Source: RPQJ01 sp963732415 (GTDB lineage Bacteria > Pseudomonadota > Gammaproteobacteria > Steroidobacterales > Steroidobacteraceae). From it: 64,000 nucleotides of DNA. A program made the position numbers and the translations under genes. The DNA is taken from NCBI GenBank assembly GCA_963732415.1, contig CAVSZK010000005.1, positions 124,001-188,000 of the forward strand. Direction: 5' to 3'. The notes beneath the pieces were generated by a model. That model ran no database searches, was not told where the DNA came from, and saw only the letters and a list, made by a program, of their open reading frames with translations. Shown here piece by piece: positions 8,480-16,157 of this stretch. Each line of letters begins with the position of its first letter. Positions within the stretch are counted from its first letter, which is position 1.

Positions 8480-8595
8480 CTATTCAGCCATTTTGGCTGC
8501 TGTAGTAATCCGGCGACCCACGGTGTCCTTCGTGGCAGTACGCGGAGGGCGCCCGGCAGACCGCCGGCGATGTTGTATTTCTACGCTTGATTTCT
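8480..8595 (-). pseudogene. 3' part of small gene interrupted by the IS21 element
   Basis: If the IS (8602-11062) and one copy of the 6-bp duplication are removed, the frame from 11063-11228 continues through here without a break to TAG (8482-8480). The joined C-terminal part is basic and contains RRRSAGRPPRT, reminiscent of an AT-hook-like GRP motif. From the last in-frame ATG before the insertion the joined protein has 49 residues. Family not recognised. The stop lies shortly before the next minus-strand gene. Confidence 0.5.
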
Positions 8596-8601
8596 GCTCT
8601 T
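8596..8601. repeat. target-site duplication GCTCTT, left copy
   Basis: GCTCTT directly precedes the IS left end TGTTCGGCG; the identical hexamer follows the right end at 11063-11068. Six bp lies within the 4-8 bp produced by IS21-family insertion. Confidence 0.9.
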
Positions 8602-8651
8602 TGTTCGGCGTCAACTATCTTGACCGGTCGGCGACAATTATCTTGGCCGGT
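8602..8651 (+). repeat. left terminal inverted repeat of the IS21 element
   Basis: Starts TGTTCGGCGTCAACTATC and ends TATCTTGGCCGGT; pairs with the reverse complement of 11013-11062 at 41 of 50 positions. It contains two tandem copies of the CTTG(A/G)CCGGT motif about 21 bp apart. Confidence 0.9.
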
Positions 8652-8670
8652 GTAATGGGGTTTGATTCCA

Positions 8671-9465
8671 CTATTTCCTCGGGCTGACCTTGGCCTTAGC
8701 CGCCGCTTTGCCCTCGGCTGCCTTGCGGCGGTAGCTCTCCACGTTCAGCTCGAAGATCGTCGAGTGGTGCACAAGCCGGTCCACGGCCGCGAGGGTCATC
8801 GCCGCCTCCGGGAATACCTGGTCCCAGGCGGAGAACGGCTGGTTGGCGGTGATGGCGATGCTCTTGCGCTCGTAGCGTTCGGAGATCAGCTCGAACAGGA
8901 CGCTGCTCTCGGCCTGGTCGCGGCGGACGTAGCTGAAGTCGTCGAGGATCAGCAGGTCGAAGCGGTCGAGCCGCGCAAGCTCGGCGGGCAAGCGCAGGTC
9001 ACGGCGTGCGGCCTGCAATCGCTGCACCAGGTCGCCGGTGCGCGTGAACAGCACACGCCAGCCGCGATCGATGAGGCCGTGACCGATGGCAGCGACGAGG
9101 TGCGACTTGCCGACGCCGGGCGGGCCGAACAGCAGCACGTTGGCGCCCTGCTCGAGCCAGCCGTCGCCTTCGACCAGCGCGCCGATATGCGGCTTGGACA
9201 CGCTCGGCACGGCGGCGAAGTCGAAGCTGTCGAGCGACTTGTCGGGCGGCAGGTCCGACTCGGCACGACGACGCGCGAGGCGGCGCGTCTCGCGCTCGGC
9301 CATCTCCTGCTCGAACAGCACCGACAGCAGCCGCTCGGCACGCCAGCCTTCGCGATCAGACTGCGCCGCGAGATCAGTCCACAGGCGCTTGATCGTCGGC
9401 AACCGAAGATCCGTGAGCATCAGCGGCAAGCGGGCGGCGTCGGCCGAGGCGCGGGCGCCGCTCAC
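8671..9465 (-). CDS. istB: IS21-family helper ATPase IstB
   Basis: Protein of 264 residues, the usual IstB length. Walker A is GPPGVGKSH and Walker B LLILDDF, followed by the sensor region ITANQPFSAWDQVF and the conserved VDRLVHHSTIFEL near the C-terminus. IstB is the AAA+ partner that oligomerises on target DNA and activates the IstA transposase. GTG 9465 overlaps the istA stop by 4 nt (GTGA), giving coupled translation. No disabling change is seen. Confidence 0.95.
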   Translation of the reverse strand: MSGARASADAARLPLMLTDLRLPTIKRLWTDLAAQSDREGWRAERLLSVLFEQEMAERETRRLARRRAESDLPPDKSLDSFDFAAVPSVSKPHIGALVEGDGWLEQGANVLLFGPPGVGKSHLVAAIGHGLIDRGWRVLFTRTGDLVQRLQAARRDLRLPAELARLDRFDLLILDDFSYVRRDQAESSVLFELISERYERKSIAITANQPFSAWDQVFPEAAMTLAAVDRLVHHSTIFELNVESYRRKAAEGKAAAKAKVSPRK

Positions 9466-10940
9466 GGCTGCACCCCGACCAGCCGGTCATAGGTCGCGAG
9501 CGGCGGCAGGTGCACCTGCACGGTGGGCTGCAGCGGGATGCGCGGTGCGAACTCGGCACGCAACACGTCGAGGTCTGGCAACGCGCCGGCGTCGCCGATC
9601 TCCGCGAGCCTGCGCGCGACGTCCGCTTCACCGGCGGTCTGCGCCAGCTCGAGCAGGCCGACCATCGTCCGGGCGGCGCGAGCCTCCGGCAGTCGCTCGA
9701 TCAGCCGGCGCCAGGTGTCGCGATACTCCGAACGCGGGAACAGTGCATCGCGCATCCGCCAACGCACCAGCGCACCGGGCTTGCGCCTGAGCGCGGGCAG
9801 CACGTGCCGGAAGTCGATGACCGGCGTGCCGCGCAGGGCGCGTGGCGCGCGCAACACGCACACGCCGCCGAGCATCGCCTCGATGCGATCGGCGTAGACG
9901 CGCACCTTGAGCCGATGGCCGACCAGGCGGGACGGCACGGAATACGGTACGGCGCGCACGGTGAAGATCGCGAACTTGGTGACCCGCGCATCGACCTCCT
10001 CGTACTCGTTCGTGCGCCGCGGCGGCAGCGGTCGCAGGCAGGCGCGCTCGACCGCGAGCGCCTTGGCGATCCGGCCGTTGGCGCGCGCCGTAACCTCGGC
10101 GAGGAAGTGGCGATACGCTTCCAGCGTGTCGAACTCCCGGTGACCGCGCAGCAGCAGCGCCTGATCGACGAAGTGCTTGAGCGTGCCCTGGCGCGCCTCG
10201 ATCGATCCGTTCTCGTGGCTGGCGCCGCGGTTGTTACGCGAGGGCACCATGCCGTAGTGCGCGCACAGCCACTCGTAGCGGCGGGTGAGATCCTCGCGCT
10301 CGGCGATGTTGCGAAACGCCGCCGACAGGCTGTCGGTGCGATGCTCGTGCGGCGATCCGCCGAGCTCCCAAAGCGCGTCCTGCAGGCCGGCCGAGAGGTC
10401 GAGGAAGCACTCGCCGCCGAGCACGATCGCCACGTGTCGCCAACCCGAGTAGGCCAGCGCGAACTGATACAGCAGGTGCTCGAATGGGACGCCGGCGATA
10501 GATACGTCGAGCGCGGTGGCATGGGTGAAGTCCGACAGCCCGAGACGCCCCGGCTCATGCCGCTGCGCGAAGTACACCTCGCGCTCAGGACCCTCGAACG
10601 CGCGCCAGCGACGGACGCGTCGCTGCAACGTCCGCAGCACCGCGTTCGAGTACTCGCCGGAATAGCGCCGTTGCAGCTCCTCGAGCACGGTGACGGCGGT
10701 CAGGCCGGGCGCCGCACGCAACATCGGCAGCACCTCCGAATCCCACACCGCGGCCAACGGATCCGAGCGTGTCCGCCATGTACGTGGTGCCCGCTGCGAC
10801 GGCAAGCAGTCCAGACGCTCCAGGCGTCGGGCCGTTCGCTCGCTGATGCCGATCTTGGCGGCTGCGGCCTCCTGGCCGAGCCGCTGACGAAGCTGCTTGT
10901 ACTTGATCACTTGATGGTCCGTAACTCGCTTGCCGGGCAT
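9462..10940 (-). CDS. istA: IS21-family transposase IstA
   Basis: Protein of 492 residues. The N-terminus has a helix-turn-helix (AAAAKIGISERTARRLERL, residues about 25-43) that binds the terminal repeats. The RNase H-like DDE core is readable: Asp in LGLSDFTHATAL, Asp in HRTDSLSAAF and Glu in NGSIEARQGTLK. A C-terminal domain follows and contacts IstB. Length is normal and the frame is intact. ATG 10940 lies about 70 nt inside the right inverted repeat, so the promoter probably overlaps the element end. Confidence 0.95.
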   Translation of the reverse strand: MPGKRVTDHQVIKYKQLRQRLGQEAAAAKIGISERTARRLERLDCLPSQRAPRTWRTRSDPLAAVWDSEVLPMLRAAPGLTAVTVLEELQRRYSGEYSNAVLRTLQRRVRRWRAFEGPEREVYFAQRHEPGRLGLSDFTHATALDVSIAGVPFEHLLYQFALAYSGWRHVAIVLGGECFLDLSAGLQDALWELGGSPHEHRTDSLSAAFRNIAEREDLTRRYEWLCAHYGMVPSRNNRGASHENGSIEARQGTLKHFVDQALLLRGHREFDTLEAYRHFLAEVTARANGRIAKALAVERACLRPLPPRRTNEYEEVDARVTKFAIFTVRAVPYSVPSRLVGHRLKVRVYADRIEAMLGGVCVLRAPRALRGTPVIDFRHVLPALRRKPGALVRWRMRDALFPRSEYRDTWRRLIERLPEARAARTMVGLLELAQTAGEADVARRLAEIGDAGALPDLDVLRAEFAPRIPLQPTVQVHLPPLATYDRLVGVQP

Positions 10941-11012
10941 CGCGACCCCTCGCTCCTACGTCGAGGGAACACTGTATGCCCCACCACCAAGCGCCCCCGG
11001 CGGGCGGCGCTA

Positions 11013-11062
11013 ACCGGCCAAGATAGTTGTCGTCAGCCGGTCAGGATCATCGTCGCCGAACA
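11013..11062 (-). repeat. right terminal inverted repeat of the IS21 element
   Basis: Read on the minus strand from 11062 it begins TGTTCGGCGACGATGATCC and ends TATCTTGGCCGGT, matching the left end at 41 of 50 positions. Confidence 0.9.
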
Positions 11063-11068
11063 GCTCTT
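11063..11068. repeat. target-site duplication GCTCTT, right copy
   Basis: Identical to 8596-8601 and directly adjacent to the right IS end. Confidence 0.9.
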
Positions 11069-11228
11069 CAGCATTCGCAGAAATCGCCAGCCGCATTGTC
11101 GAGCGACCAACATCGGTTCTCTGGATCATGTCCATGCGCCGCAGCGCCGCATAGAAAACCAGATGTGCAGTCGAATGGGGGCGCAGGGCCATCAACGGTC
11201 TGCTCAGTGTCGGAAGCCGCCGTTGCAA
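11063..11228 (-). pseudogene. 5' part of small gene interrupted by the IS21 element
   Basis: The open frame reads leftward into the IS at ...AISANAEE. Excising the IS plus one GCTCTT copy joins it in frame with 8595-8480. The true start is unclear: ATG codons at about 11104 and further upstream lack a clear SD, and the frame opens at 11228. Maximum joined length is about 93 residues, minimum 49. No family recognised. The frame might be open by chance, but restoration across a precise IS footprint and the adjacent downstream gene argue for a real gene. Confidence 0.45.
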
Positions 11229-11248
11229 TTAGGCCCTCGCAGAGCTAG

Positions 11249-11407
11249 AAAGCGCTCCATGAGAAGCGGTCGGTCGAGTCAGCGGGCGGCGGCAACTATC
11301 AGGCGCTTATCAATACGGCGCTGCGTGAGCACATGCAGCGGGCGTATGAGCCGCTGGAGAAGACACTTCGACGTGTACTGCGCGAACAACTAAAGCGAGT
11401 CAGTTGA
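11249..11407 (+). pseudogene. remnant of a BrnA-like antitoxin (C-terminal part only)
   Basis: The 52 codons before TGA 11405-11407 encode the typical tail of BrnA/CopG-type antitoxins: SAGGGNYQALINTALREHMQ, compared with the family pattern GKGYQTRINALLREYM. The frame is closed upstream by TAG at 11246-11248 and has no start codon or SD, so the N-terminal half is missing and no BrnT toxin is beside it. It lies between the IS21 element and tRNA-Met, and marks an older toxin-antitoxin locus that has decayed. Confidence 0.6.
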
Positions 11408-11484
11408 TTGATGCCTTGCTAGTTAGATGGGCCGAATTGCGTCGGAAACAGCCCTCGCGCTCGGTGCCTTCTGGACCGGGGAAT

Positions 11485-11561
<77 letters not shown>

Positions 11562-11607
11562 ACGGGGGGCCGGAATTGTCCGGACCGCCGGCGCCTGAGT
11601 CAAGAAA

Positions 11608-12702
11608 TCACACGTTGAACCGGAAATGCATGACGTCGCCCTCGCGAACGACGTACTCCTTGCCCTCGAGCCGCATCTTGCCGGCCTCCTTGGCGCCCTG
11701 CTCGCCCTTGCAGGCAATGAAATCGCCGAAGGAGATGACCTCGGCGCGGATGAAGCCTTTTTCGAAGTCGGTGTGGATCTCGCCGGCCGCCTGCGGCGCA
11801 AAAGCGCCGGCGTGGCTGGTCCAGGCACGTACTTCTTTCGGCCCGACGGTGAAGAACGTGAGCAGCCCGAGCAGGTGGTAGGCCGCGCGGATAACCCGGT
11901 CGAGGCCGGGCTCGTGCAGGCCGAGCTCCTCGAGGAACGCCATCCGGTCGCCGGCGTCAAGCTGCGCGATCTCCGCCTCGATTGCCGCGCACACCGGCAC
12001 CACGTCGGCACCCTCCGCGTCCGCCCGCCTCTGGACGACGTCCAGGTACGGGTTTTCCTTGAAGCCATTCTCCGCGACGTTGGCCACGTACATCAGCGGC
12101 TTCAGCGTGATCAGGCACAGCTCCCGGAGCAGCGGCCGTTCGGCCGGGTCCAGTGAGAGTGTGCGCGCGGGGTTGCCTGCATCGAGATGGGCACGCATGC
12201 GCTTCAGCAGCTCGAACTGCCGGATCGCATCCTTGTCGCCCGCCTTTGAAGCTTTCTCGGCGCGCCGCAGGCCGCGCTCCACCGTGTCGAGGTCCGCGAG
12301 CCCGAGCTCGGTATTGATGACGTCGATGTCGGCCAGCGGATCGATTCGGCCCGCGACGTGCACTACGTCGTCGTCGACGAAGCAGCGCACCACGTGCGCG
12401 ATCGCGTCCGTCTCGCGTATGTGCGACAGGAACTTGTTGCCGAGCCCCTCGCCTTTCGACGCACCCGCCACCAGTCCGGCGATATCGACAAATTCGACCG
12501 TGGTCGGCAGGACCTTCTCGGGCTTCGCGATCGCCGCGAGCTGCGCCAGCCGCAGGTCCGGCACCGGCACCACGCCGACATTCGGGTCGATGGTGCAGAA
12601 GGGATAGTTCGCGGCCGCAGCGTTCTGCGCCTGTGTCACCGCATTGAACAGTGTCGACTTGCCTACGTTAGGAAGCCCGACGATGCCGCACTTGATGCCC
12701 AT
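11608..12702 (-). CDS. ychF: redox-regulated ATPase YchF (OLA1 family)
   Basis: Protein of 364 residues, normal length. The P-loop GLPNVGKST is at residues 9-17; the FVDIAGLVAGASKGEGLGN G2/G3 region follows, and the C-terminus is the TGS domain (LLTFFTVGPKEVRAWT ... YVVREGDVMHFRFNV). YchF binds ribosomes, prefers ATP to GTP, and is linked to oxidative stress responses. Its ATG overlaps the pth stop by one base (TAATG), so the two are translated together. The next feature downstream is tRNA-Met, 46 bp away. Confidence 0.97.
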   Translation of the reverse strand: MGIKCGIVGLPNVGKSTLFNAVTQAQNAAAANYPFCTIDPNVGVVPVPDLRLAQLAAIAKPEKVLPTTVEFVDIAGLVAGASKGEGLGNKFLSHIRETDAIAHVVRCFVDDDVVHVAGRIDPLADIDVINTELGLADLDTVERGLRRAEKASKAGDKDAIRQFELLKRMRAHLDAGNPARTLSLDPAERPLLRELCLITLKPLMYVANVAENGFKENPYLDVVQRRADAEGADVVPVCAAIEAEIAQLDAGDRMAFLEELGLHEPGLDRVIRAAYHLLGLLTFFTVGPKEVRAWTSHAGAFAPQAAGEIHTDFEKGFIRAEVISFGDFIACKGEQGAKEAGKMRLEGKEYVVREGDVMHFRFNV

Positions 12703-13292
12703 TACTTGTCACTTCCCTGCGTGTGCAGCAATTTCATGGCCTTCTCCGCCCCGTCCTGCAGGAACGTGGGCAGCACCTCCAGCGACGCGCCGATGCTGGC
12801 GACGATCGCCTCCTCGTCGGCCGGCGTCGCGCGCTGCAGCACATAATCGATCACCTGGTCGCGGTCGCCCGGGTGGCCGATGCCGATGCGCAGCCGCCAG
12901 AAATCGGCGCCGCAGTGCGTGATCGTGTCGCGCAGTCCATTGTGTCCGCCGTGCCCGCCGCCGAACTTGAGCCGCGCCGTGCCGGGCGGCAGGTCGAGTT
13001 CATCGTGCACGACCAGCAGCTCATCGATCGGCGCCTTGGTGTAGTCCACCAGCGAACGAACCGAGATGCCGCTTCGGTTCATGTAGGTCTGCGGCTTCAG
13101 CAGCGTGATATCCCGCCCGCCGACCGCGACCCGTGCCACCTCGCCGTGGTAGCGCGAATGCGCGCGGAACTGCGCGCCGTGGGCACGCGCGAGCGCATCC
13201 ACGAACCAGAACCCCGCGTTGTGGCGCGTGAGCCCATGCTCGGGCCCGGGGTTGCCGAGCCCGACGATGATCTGAATCTCTGTGCCAGCCAT
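12702..13292 (-). CDS. pth: peptidyl-tRNA hydrolase
   Basis: Protein of 196 residues. The active-site set of bacterial Pth is present: His24 in TRHNAGFWFVD (His20 in E. coli), Asp97 in VVHDELDLPPG, Asn14 in GLGNPG, Asn72 in YMNRSG and Asn118 in GGHNGLRD. It releases tRNA from prematurely dropped peptidyl-tRNA in the cytoplasm. It lies between rplY and ychF, the usual gammaproteobacterial order, but behind a terminator-like hairpin, so it may also have its own promoter or depend on read-through. Confidence 0.97.
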   Translation of the reverse strand: MAGTEIQIIVGLGNPGPEHGLTRHNAGFWFVDALARAHGAQFRAHSRYHGEVARVAVGGRDITLLKPQTYMNRSGISVRSLVDYTKAPIDELLVVHDELDLPPGTARLKFGGGHGGHNGLRDTITHCGADFWRLRIGIGHPGDRDQVIDYVLQRATPADEEAIVASIGASLEVLPTFLQDGAEKAMKLLHTQGSDK

Positions 13293-13303
13293 GAATGAGT
13301 CCG

Positions 13304-13335
13304 GAAAAAGACCGGGCCGCCCCGGAGGGCGGCCC
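13304..13335 (-). terminator. rho-independent terminator between rplY and pth
   Basis: On the minus strand a perfect 9-bp stem GGGCCGCCC/GGGCGGCCC (13335-13327 with 13322-13314) with a 4-nt loop is followed by GGTCTTTTT (T run opposite 13305-13309). It would end or attenuate transcription from prs-rplY before pth. Confidence 0.8.
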
Positions 13336-13358
13336 GCGTCGATCAGCCCGGGGGCCGA

Positions 13359-14063
13359 TTACTTTTTCGCGTCCTTGCCCTTGGCCTCGGCCGCAGGTGC
13401 GGCCGCAGCCGCAGCCGCAGGCACCGCACCGGCCGCAGCCGCAGGCACCGCACCGGCTGCCGCCTCGGCCACCGGGGCTTCGACTTCCTCGGCACGCGCG
13501 TGGTGCACCGACACCACCGGCGAATTCCGGCCGTGCGCAAGCTCCGGGATCTCCACTCCTTCCGGGACCTTCAGGTCCGAGAGGTAGAGCATCTGGTTGA
13601 TGTCCACTTCGGACAGGTCAACGTCGAGGAACTCCGGCAGGTCCTTAGGCAGGCAGGTGACCTCGACCTCGTTGCGCAGGTGCGAAACGATGCCGCCCTT
13701 CTTGACGCCGGGGGACACGGCGTCGCCCTTGAAGTGCAGCGGGACGCTGATGCGGATCTTCTCGTCCTCGATCACGCGCTGCAGGTCCACGTGCAGCACG
13801 AAATTCTTGGCCGGGTGCCGCTGCACGTCCTTCAGGATCGCAGCCTGCACGACGCTGCCAACGCGCAGCCCGATGATCGTCGAATAGAAGCGCTCGTTGT
13901 CGAGCATCAGCAGCAGCCTGGTGTGATCGAGCGACAACGCGCGCGGTTCACGATGGCCACCGTAGAGGATGGCGGGCACCTTGTTCTCGTGACGCAGGCG
14001 GCGGCTCGCACCTTTGCCTTGCGCGTCACGGAACTCGGCATTGAGTTCGAATGAGGTCTTCAT
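13359..14063 (-). CDS. rplY: 50S ribosomal protein L25/Ctc family
   Basis: Protein of 234 residues of the long Ctc/TL5 type. Residues 1-95 are the L25 domain that binds 5S rRNA (FRDAQGKGASRRLRHENKVP), and about 96-185 the beta C-terminal domain. The last 45 residues are an Ala/Pro-rich tail with near repeats (AAAGAVPAAAAGAVPA) ending in Lys-rich KGKDAKK. The tail is a low-complexity extension, probably flexible, and its DNA contains GCC/GCA repeats prone to length change. It sits between prs and pth as in Pseudomonas; a terminator follows. Confidence 0.95.
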   Translation of the reverse strand: MKTSFELNAEFRDAQGKGASRRLRHENKVPAILYGGHREPRALSLDHTRLLLMLDNERFYSTIIGLRVGSVVQAAILKDVQRHPAKNFVLHVDLQRVIEDEKIRISVPLHFKGDAVSPGVKKGGIVSHLRNEVEVTCLPKDLPEFLDVDLSEVDINQMLYLSDLKVPEGVEIPELAHGRNSPVVSVHHARAEEVEAPVAEAAAGAVPAAAAGAVPAAAAAAAPAAEAKGKDAKK

Positions 14064-14127
14064 GATTAGCTCCGTTCAACAACAGTAACGTCGTCCGCTC
14101 GCGACCAGGCAGGACGACACCAGGAAC

Positions 14128-14149
14128 GGGAGTAGCGGCTGCTACTCCC
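14128..14149. terminator. hairpin between prs and rplY
   Basis: A perfect 9-bp stem GGGAGTAGC/GCTACTCCC with a 4-nt loop lies just after the prs stop. Four T follow it only on the plus strand, whereas the genes read on the minus strand. It may be a transcript-processing or attenuating stem rather than a true terminator for prs. Confidence 0.4.
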
Positions 14150-14152
14150 TTT

Positions 14153-15109
14153 TCAATCAATGTAGAGCGAACTGACGCTCTCTTCGTCACGGATCCGGCG
14201 CATCGTCTCCGCCAGCAGTCCCGCGACGGTCAACTGGCGGATCTTGCGGCACGCGCGCGCGTTCTCGCGCAGCGGGATCGTGTCGGTAACCACCAGTTCA
14301 TCGAGCGCCGAGGCCTCGATACGATCCACCGCCGGGCCCGACAACACCGGGTGGGTGATGTAGGCCGCGACGCTCTTCGCGCCATGGTCCTTCAAGGCCT
14401 TTGCCGCCTGGCAGAGCGTGCCCGCGGTATCGACCATGTCGTCGACCAGCACGCAGCTCTTGCCCTCGACTTCGCCGATGATGTTCATCACCTCGGACAC
14501 GTTGGCCCGCGGACGGCGCTTGTCGATGATCGCCAGGTCCGCGTCGTCGAGGCGCTTGGCGATCGCGCGCGCGCGCACCACGCCGCCCACGTCCGGCGAG
14601 ACGACCACCAGGTCGTCGTACTTCCTCTTCCACACCTCGCCGAGCAGCACCGGCGAGGAATAAACGTTGTCCACGGGGATGTCGAAGAACCCCTGGATCT
14701 GGTCGGCGTGCAGGTCGACCGTCAACACCCGGTGCACGCCCACCCCGGCAATCATGTTGGCCACCACCTTCGCCGTGATCGCGACGCGCGTGGCGCGCGG
14801 GCGGCGATCCTGGCGTGCGTAGCCGAAGTACGGCATCACGGCGGTGATGCGACCGGCCGACGCACGGCGGCAGGCGTCCACCATCACCAGCAGTTCCATC
14901 AGGTGATCGTTGGCCGGCGGGCACGTGGACTGCACGACGAACACGTCGCGCCCGCGCACGTTCTCCATCAGCTCGACCGTCACCTCGCCGTCGCTGAAAC
15001 GACCGACGTGCGCCCGGCCCAGCGGCATCTGCAGGTAGCGCGCTATGTCCTGCGCCAGCTGCGGGCTCGCATTGCCGGTGAACACCGCCATCGTCGGGCC
15101 GTCCATCAC
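14153..15109 (-). CDS. prs: ribose-phosphate pyrophosphokinase
   Basis: Protein of 318 residues, close to the family norm. It makes PRPP from ribose 5-phosphate and ATP for purine, pyrimidine, His, Trp and NAD synthesis. Visible signatures are the ATP-binding and flexible loop region (FGYARQDRRPRATRVAI), the metal-binding VDLHADQIQGFF and the PRPP loop VLVDDMVDTAGTL. Start is GTG 15109 or the adjacent ATG 15106; GAGGAG lies just upstream. It follows tRNA-Gln and the REP-like repeat pair and precedes rplY. Confidence 0.97.
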   Translation of the reverse strand: MMDGPTMAVFTGNASPQLAQDIARYLQMPLGRAHVGRFSDGEVTVELMENVRGRDVFVVQSTCPPANDHLMELLVMVDACRRASAGRITAVMPYFGYARQDRRPRATRVAITAKVVANMIAGVGVHRVLTVDLHADQIQGFFDIPVDNVYSSPVLLGEVWKRKYDDLVVVSPDVGGVVRARAIAKRLDDADLAIIDKRRPRANVSEVMNIIGEVEGKSCVLVDDMVDTAGTLCQAAKALKDHGAKSVAAYITHPVLSGPAVDRIEASALDELVVTDTIPLRENARACRKIRQLTVAGLLAETMRRIRDEESVSSLYID

Positions 15110-15123
15110 ACGTCACTCCTCAA

Positions 15124-15176
15124 AAAATAGGTGCCTGGCACCTATTTTCGTGAAATAGGTGCCAGGCACCTATTTT
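15124..15176. repeat. pair of REP-like palindromes (locus A)
   Basis: Two units, AATAGGTGCC-T-GGCACCTATT (15124-15148) and its reverse-complement form with central A (15153-15176), are separated by 4 nt. Each unit is a near-perfect palindrome with arms of 11-12 bp. The same two-unit arrangement recurs at 39478-39523. The pattern resembles REP/BIME elements mobilised by REP-associated tyrosine transposases; no such gene is in the window. In transcripts the units could form alternative hairpins at the start of prs or the end of tRNA-Gln. Confidence 0.85.
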
Positions 15177-15179
15177 CTT

Positions 15180-15254
15180 TGGCTGGGGTGGAAGGATTCG
15201 AACCTCCGAATGGCGGGATCAAAACCCGCTGCCTTACCGCTTGGCGACACCCCA
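15180..15254 (-). tRNA. tRNA-Gln (anticodon TTG)
   Basis: A 75-nt cloverleaf: acceptor TGGGGTG/CACCCCA with discriminator G and encoded CCA (15180-15182), anticodon stem GCGGG/CCCGC with loop TTTTGAT, T arm GGAGGTTCGAATCCTTC. The first acceptor base U is typical of tRNA-Gln. Its place between ispE and prs is conserved in Pseudomonas and relatives. It is probably processed from the ispE-prs transcript. Confidence 0.95.
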
Positions 15255-15263
15255 TCGCATTCG

Positions 15264-16157
15264 TCAGCGGCCGGACACAACTCCGTCCTGCTCGAGTTCG
15301 CACCGTGCTGCGAGCGGCGAGCGATTGAGGCCGCGCACCACGTACCCCGTCCAGCGCGCCGGCAGTCCGGCCAGCGCCGCCCGGGCATCAGCCTCTCCCG
15401 GCATTGGCGCGTACACGCAGGAACCAGTGCCTGTGAGCCGCGCGGGCGCGAACCGCCCAAGCCAGCCCAGCGCCTCGGCAACCGCCGGGAAGCGCCGCCT
15501 GACGACCGGCTCGCAGTCGTTTCGCCCACCTGCATTCAGGAAACCGGGAATTGTGATTACCGGGGAATCCCTTGTCAATTCAGGGGCTTTAAACACCTCG
15601 ACCGTGCTGATCGTCGCATCCGGGCGGATCAGCGCGTAACACTGTTCCGGGAAGTCGACGGGCGTGAGCACCTCTCCCACGCCCTCTGCCCAGGCCGCCC
15701 TGCCATGGACGAAAACCGGCACGTCGGCACCGAGTTCGAGTCCGAGACTGGCAAGATGGTCCAGGGACATGCCGAGGCCCCACAATTTGTTCAGGCCAAC
15801 CAGCACCGTTGCCGCATCTGAACTGCCTCCGCCCACTCCACCTTGGATTGGCAGCTTCTTCGTCAGCTCGATCCCCACTCCAAACTCTGGGCGACCACTG
15901 GCTGCGAGCAAGCTTCGCGCAGCCCGCACGGCAAGGTCCTGCTCGGCCGGAACACCGCGCACGTCGCCGACCCGCTCGACCACGCCTTCCGGGCGCCGCC
16001 AGAAGCGGATCTCGTCGCACAGGTCGATGAACTGGAACGCTGTCTGAAGCAGGTGGTAGCCGTCCGTCCGGCGGCCAACGATGTGCAGGAACAGGTTCAG
16101 CTTTCCCGGCGCCGGCCAGGGGACAGGGCGGCCCAGCGGTTCATCCCGGGCATTCAC
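15264..16157 (-). CDS. ispE: 4-diphosphocytidyl-2-C-methyl-D-erythritol kinase
   Basis: Protein of 297 residues from GTG 16157, which overlaps the lolB stop (GTGA). It is a GHMP kinase of the MEP isoprenoid pathway that phosphorylates the 2-hydroxyl of CDP-ME. Signatures are PAPGKLNLFLHI with the catalytic-site Lys near the N-terminus, GYHLLQTAFQF, and the glycine-rich ATP loop GGVGGGSSDAATVL. Length is slightly above the E. coli enzyme (283). An earlier GTG at 16190 lies inside lolB and would add residues unlike the family. Supplies precursors for the quinone side chain and undecaprenyl phosphate. Confidence 0.95.
   Translation of the reverse strand: MNARDEPLGRPVPWPAPGKLNLFLHIVGRRTDGYHLLQTAFQFIDLCDEIRFWRRPEGVVERVGDVRGVPAEQDLAVRAARSLLAASGRPEFGVGIELTKKLPIQGGVGGGSSDAATVLVGLNKLWGLGMSLDHLASLGLELGADVPVFVHGRAAWAEGVGEVLTPVDFPEQCYALIRPDATISTVEVFKAPELTRDSPVITIPGFLNAGGRNDCEPVVRRRFPAVAEALGWLGRFAPARLTGTGSCVYAPMPGEADARAALAGLPARWTGYVVRGLNRSPLAARCELEQDGVVSGR

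Larger units (their letters stand above)
8602..11062 (-). mobile_element. complete IS21-family insertion sequence (2461 bp)
   Basis: Both ends begin with TG (TGTTCGGCG) and carry 50-bp inverted repeats, identical at 41 positions. Each end holds two tandem motifs of the form ATC(T/C)TG(A/G)CCGG, the multiple transposase-binding sites typical of IS21. Inside are istA and istB, both without frameshifts and overlapping by 4 nt, reading right to left. A 6-bp duplication GCTCTT flanks the element. The intact genes, ends and duplication indicate a recent and probably still mobile insertion. It split a small minus-strand reading frame. Confidence 0.95.

Noticed and set aside
11063..11228. independent 72-residue gene reading into the IS end
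   Set aside because: Its last codons lie within the IS inverted repeat; the frame makes sense only when the IS is removed.
14128..14149. plus-strand terminator with T run
   Set aside because: No plus-strand gene ends here, so it is listed only as a hairpin with low confidence.
15124..15176. rho-independent terminator of tRNA-Gln or ispE
   Set aside because: The units are palindromic in both strands and recur elsewhere as the same pair; they lie upstream of tRNA-Gln on the transcribed strand.
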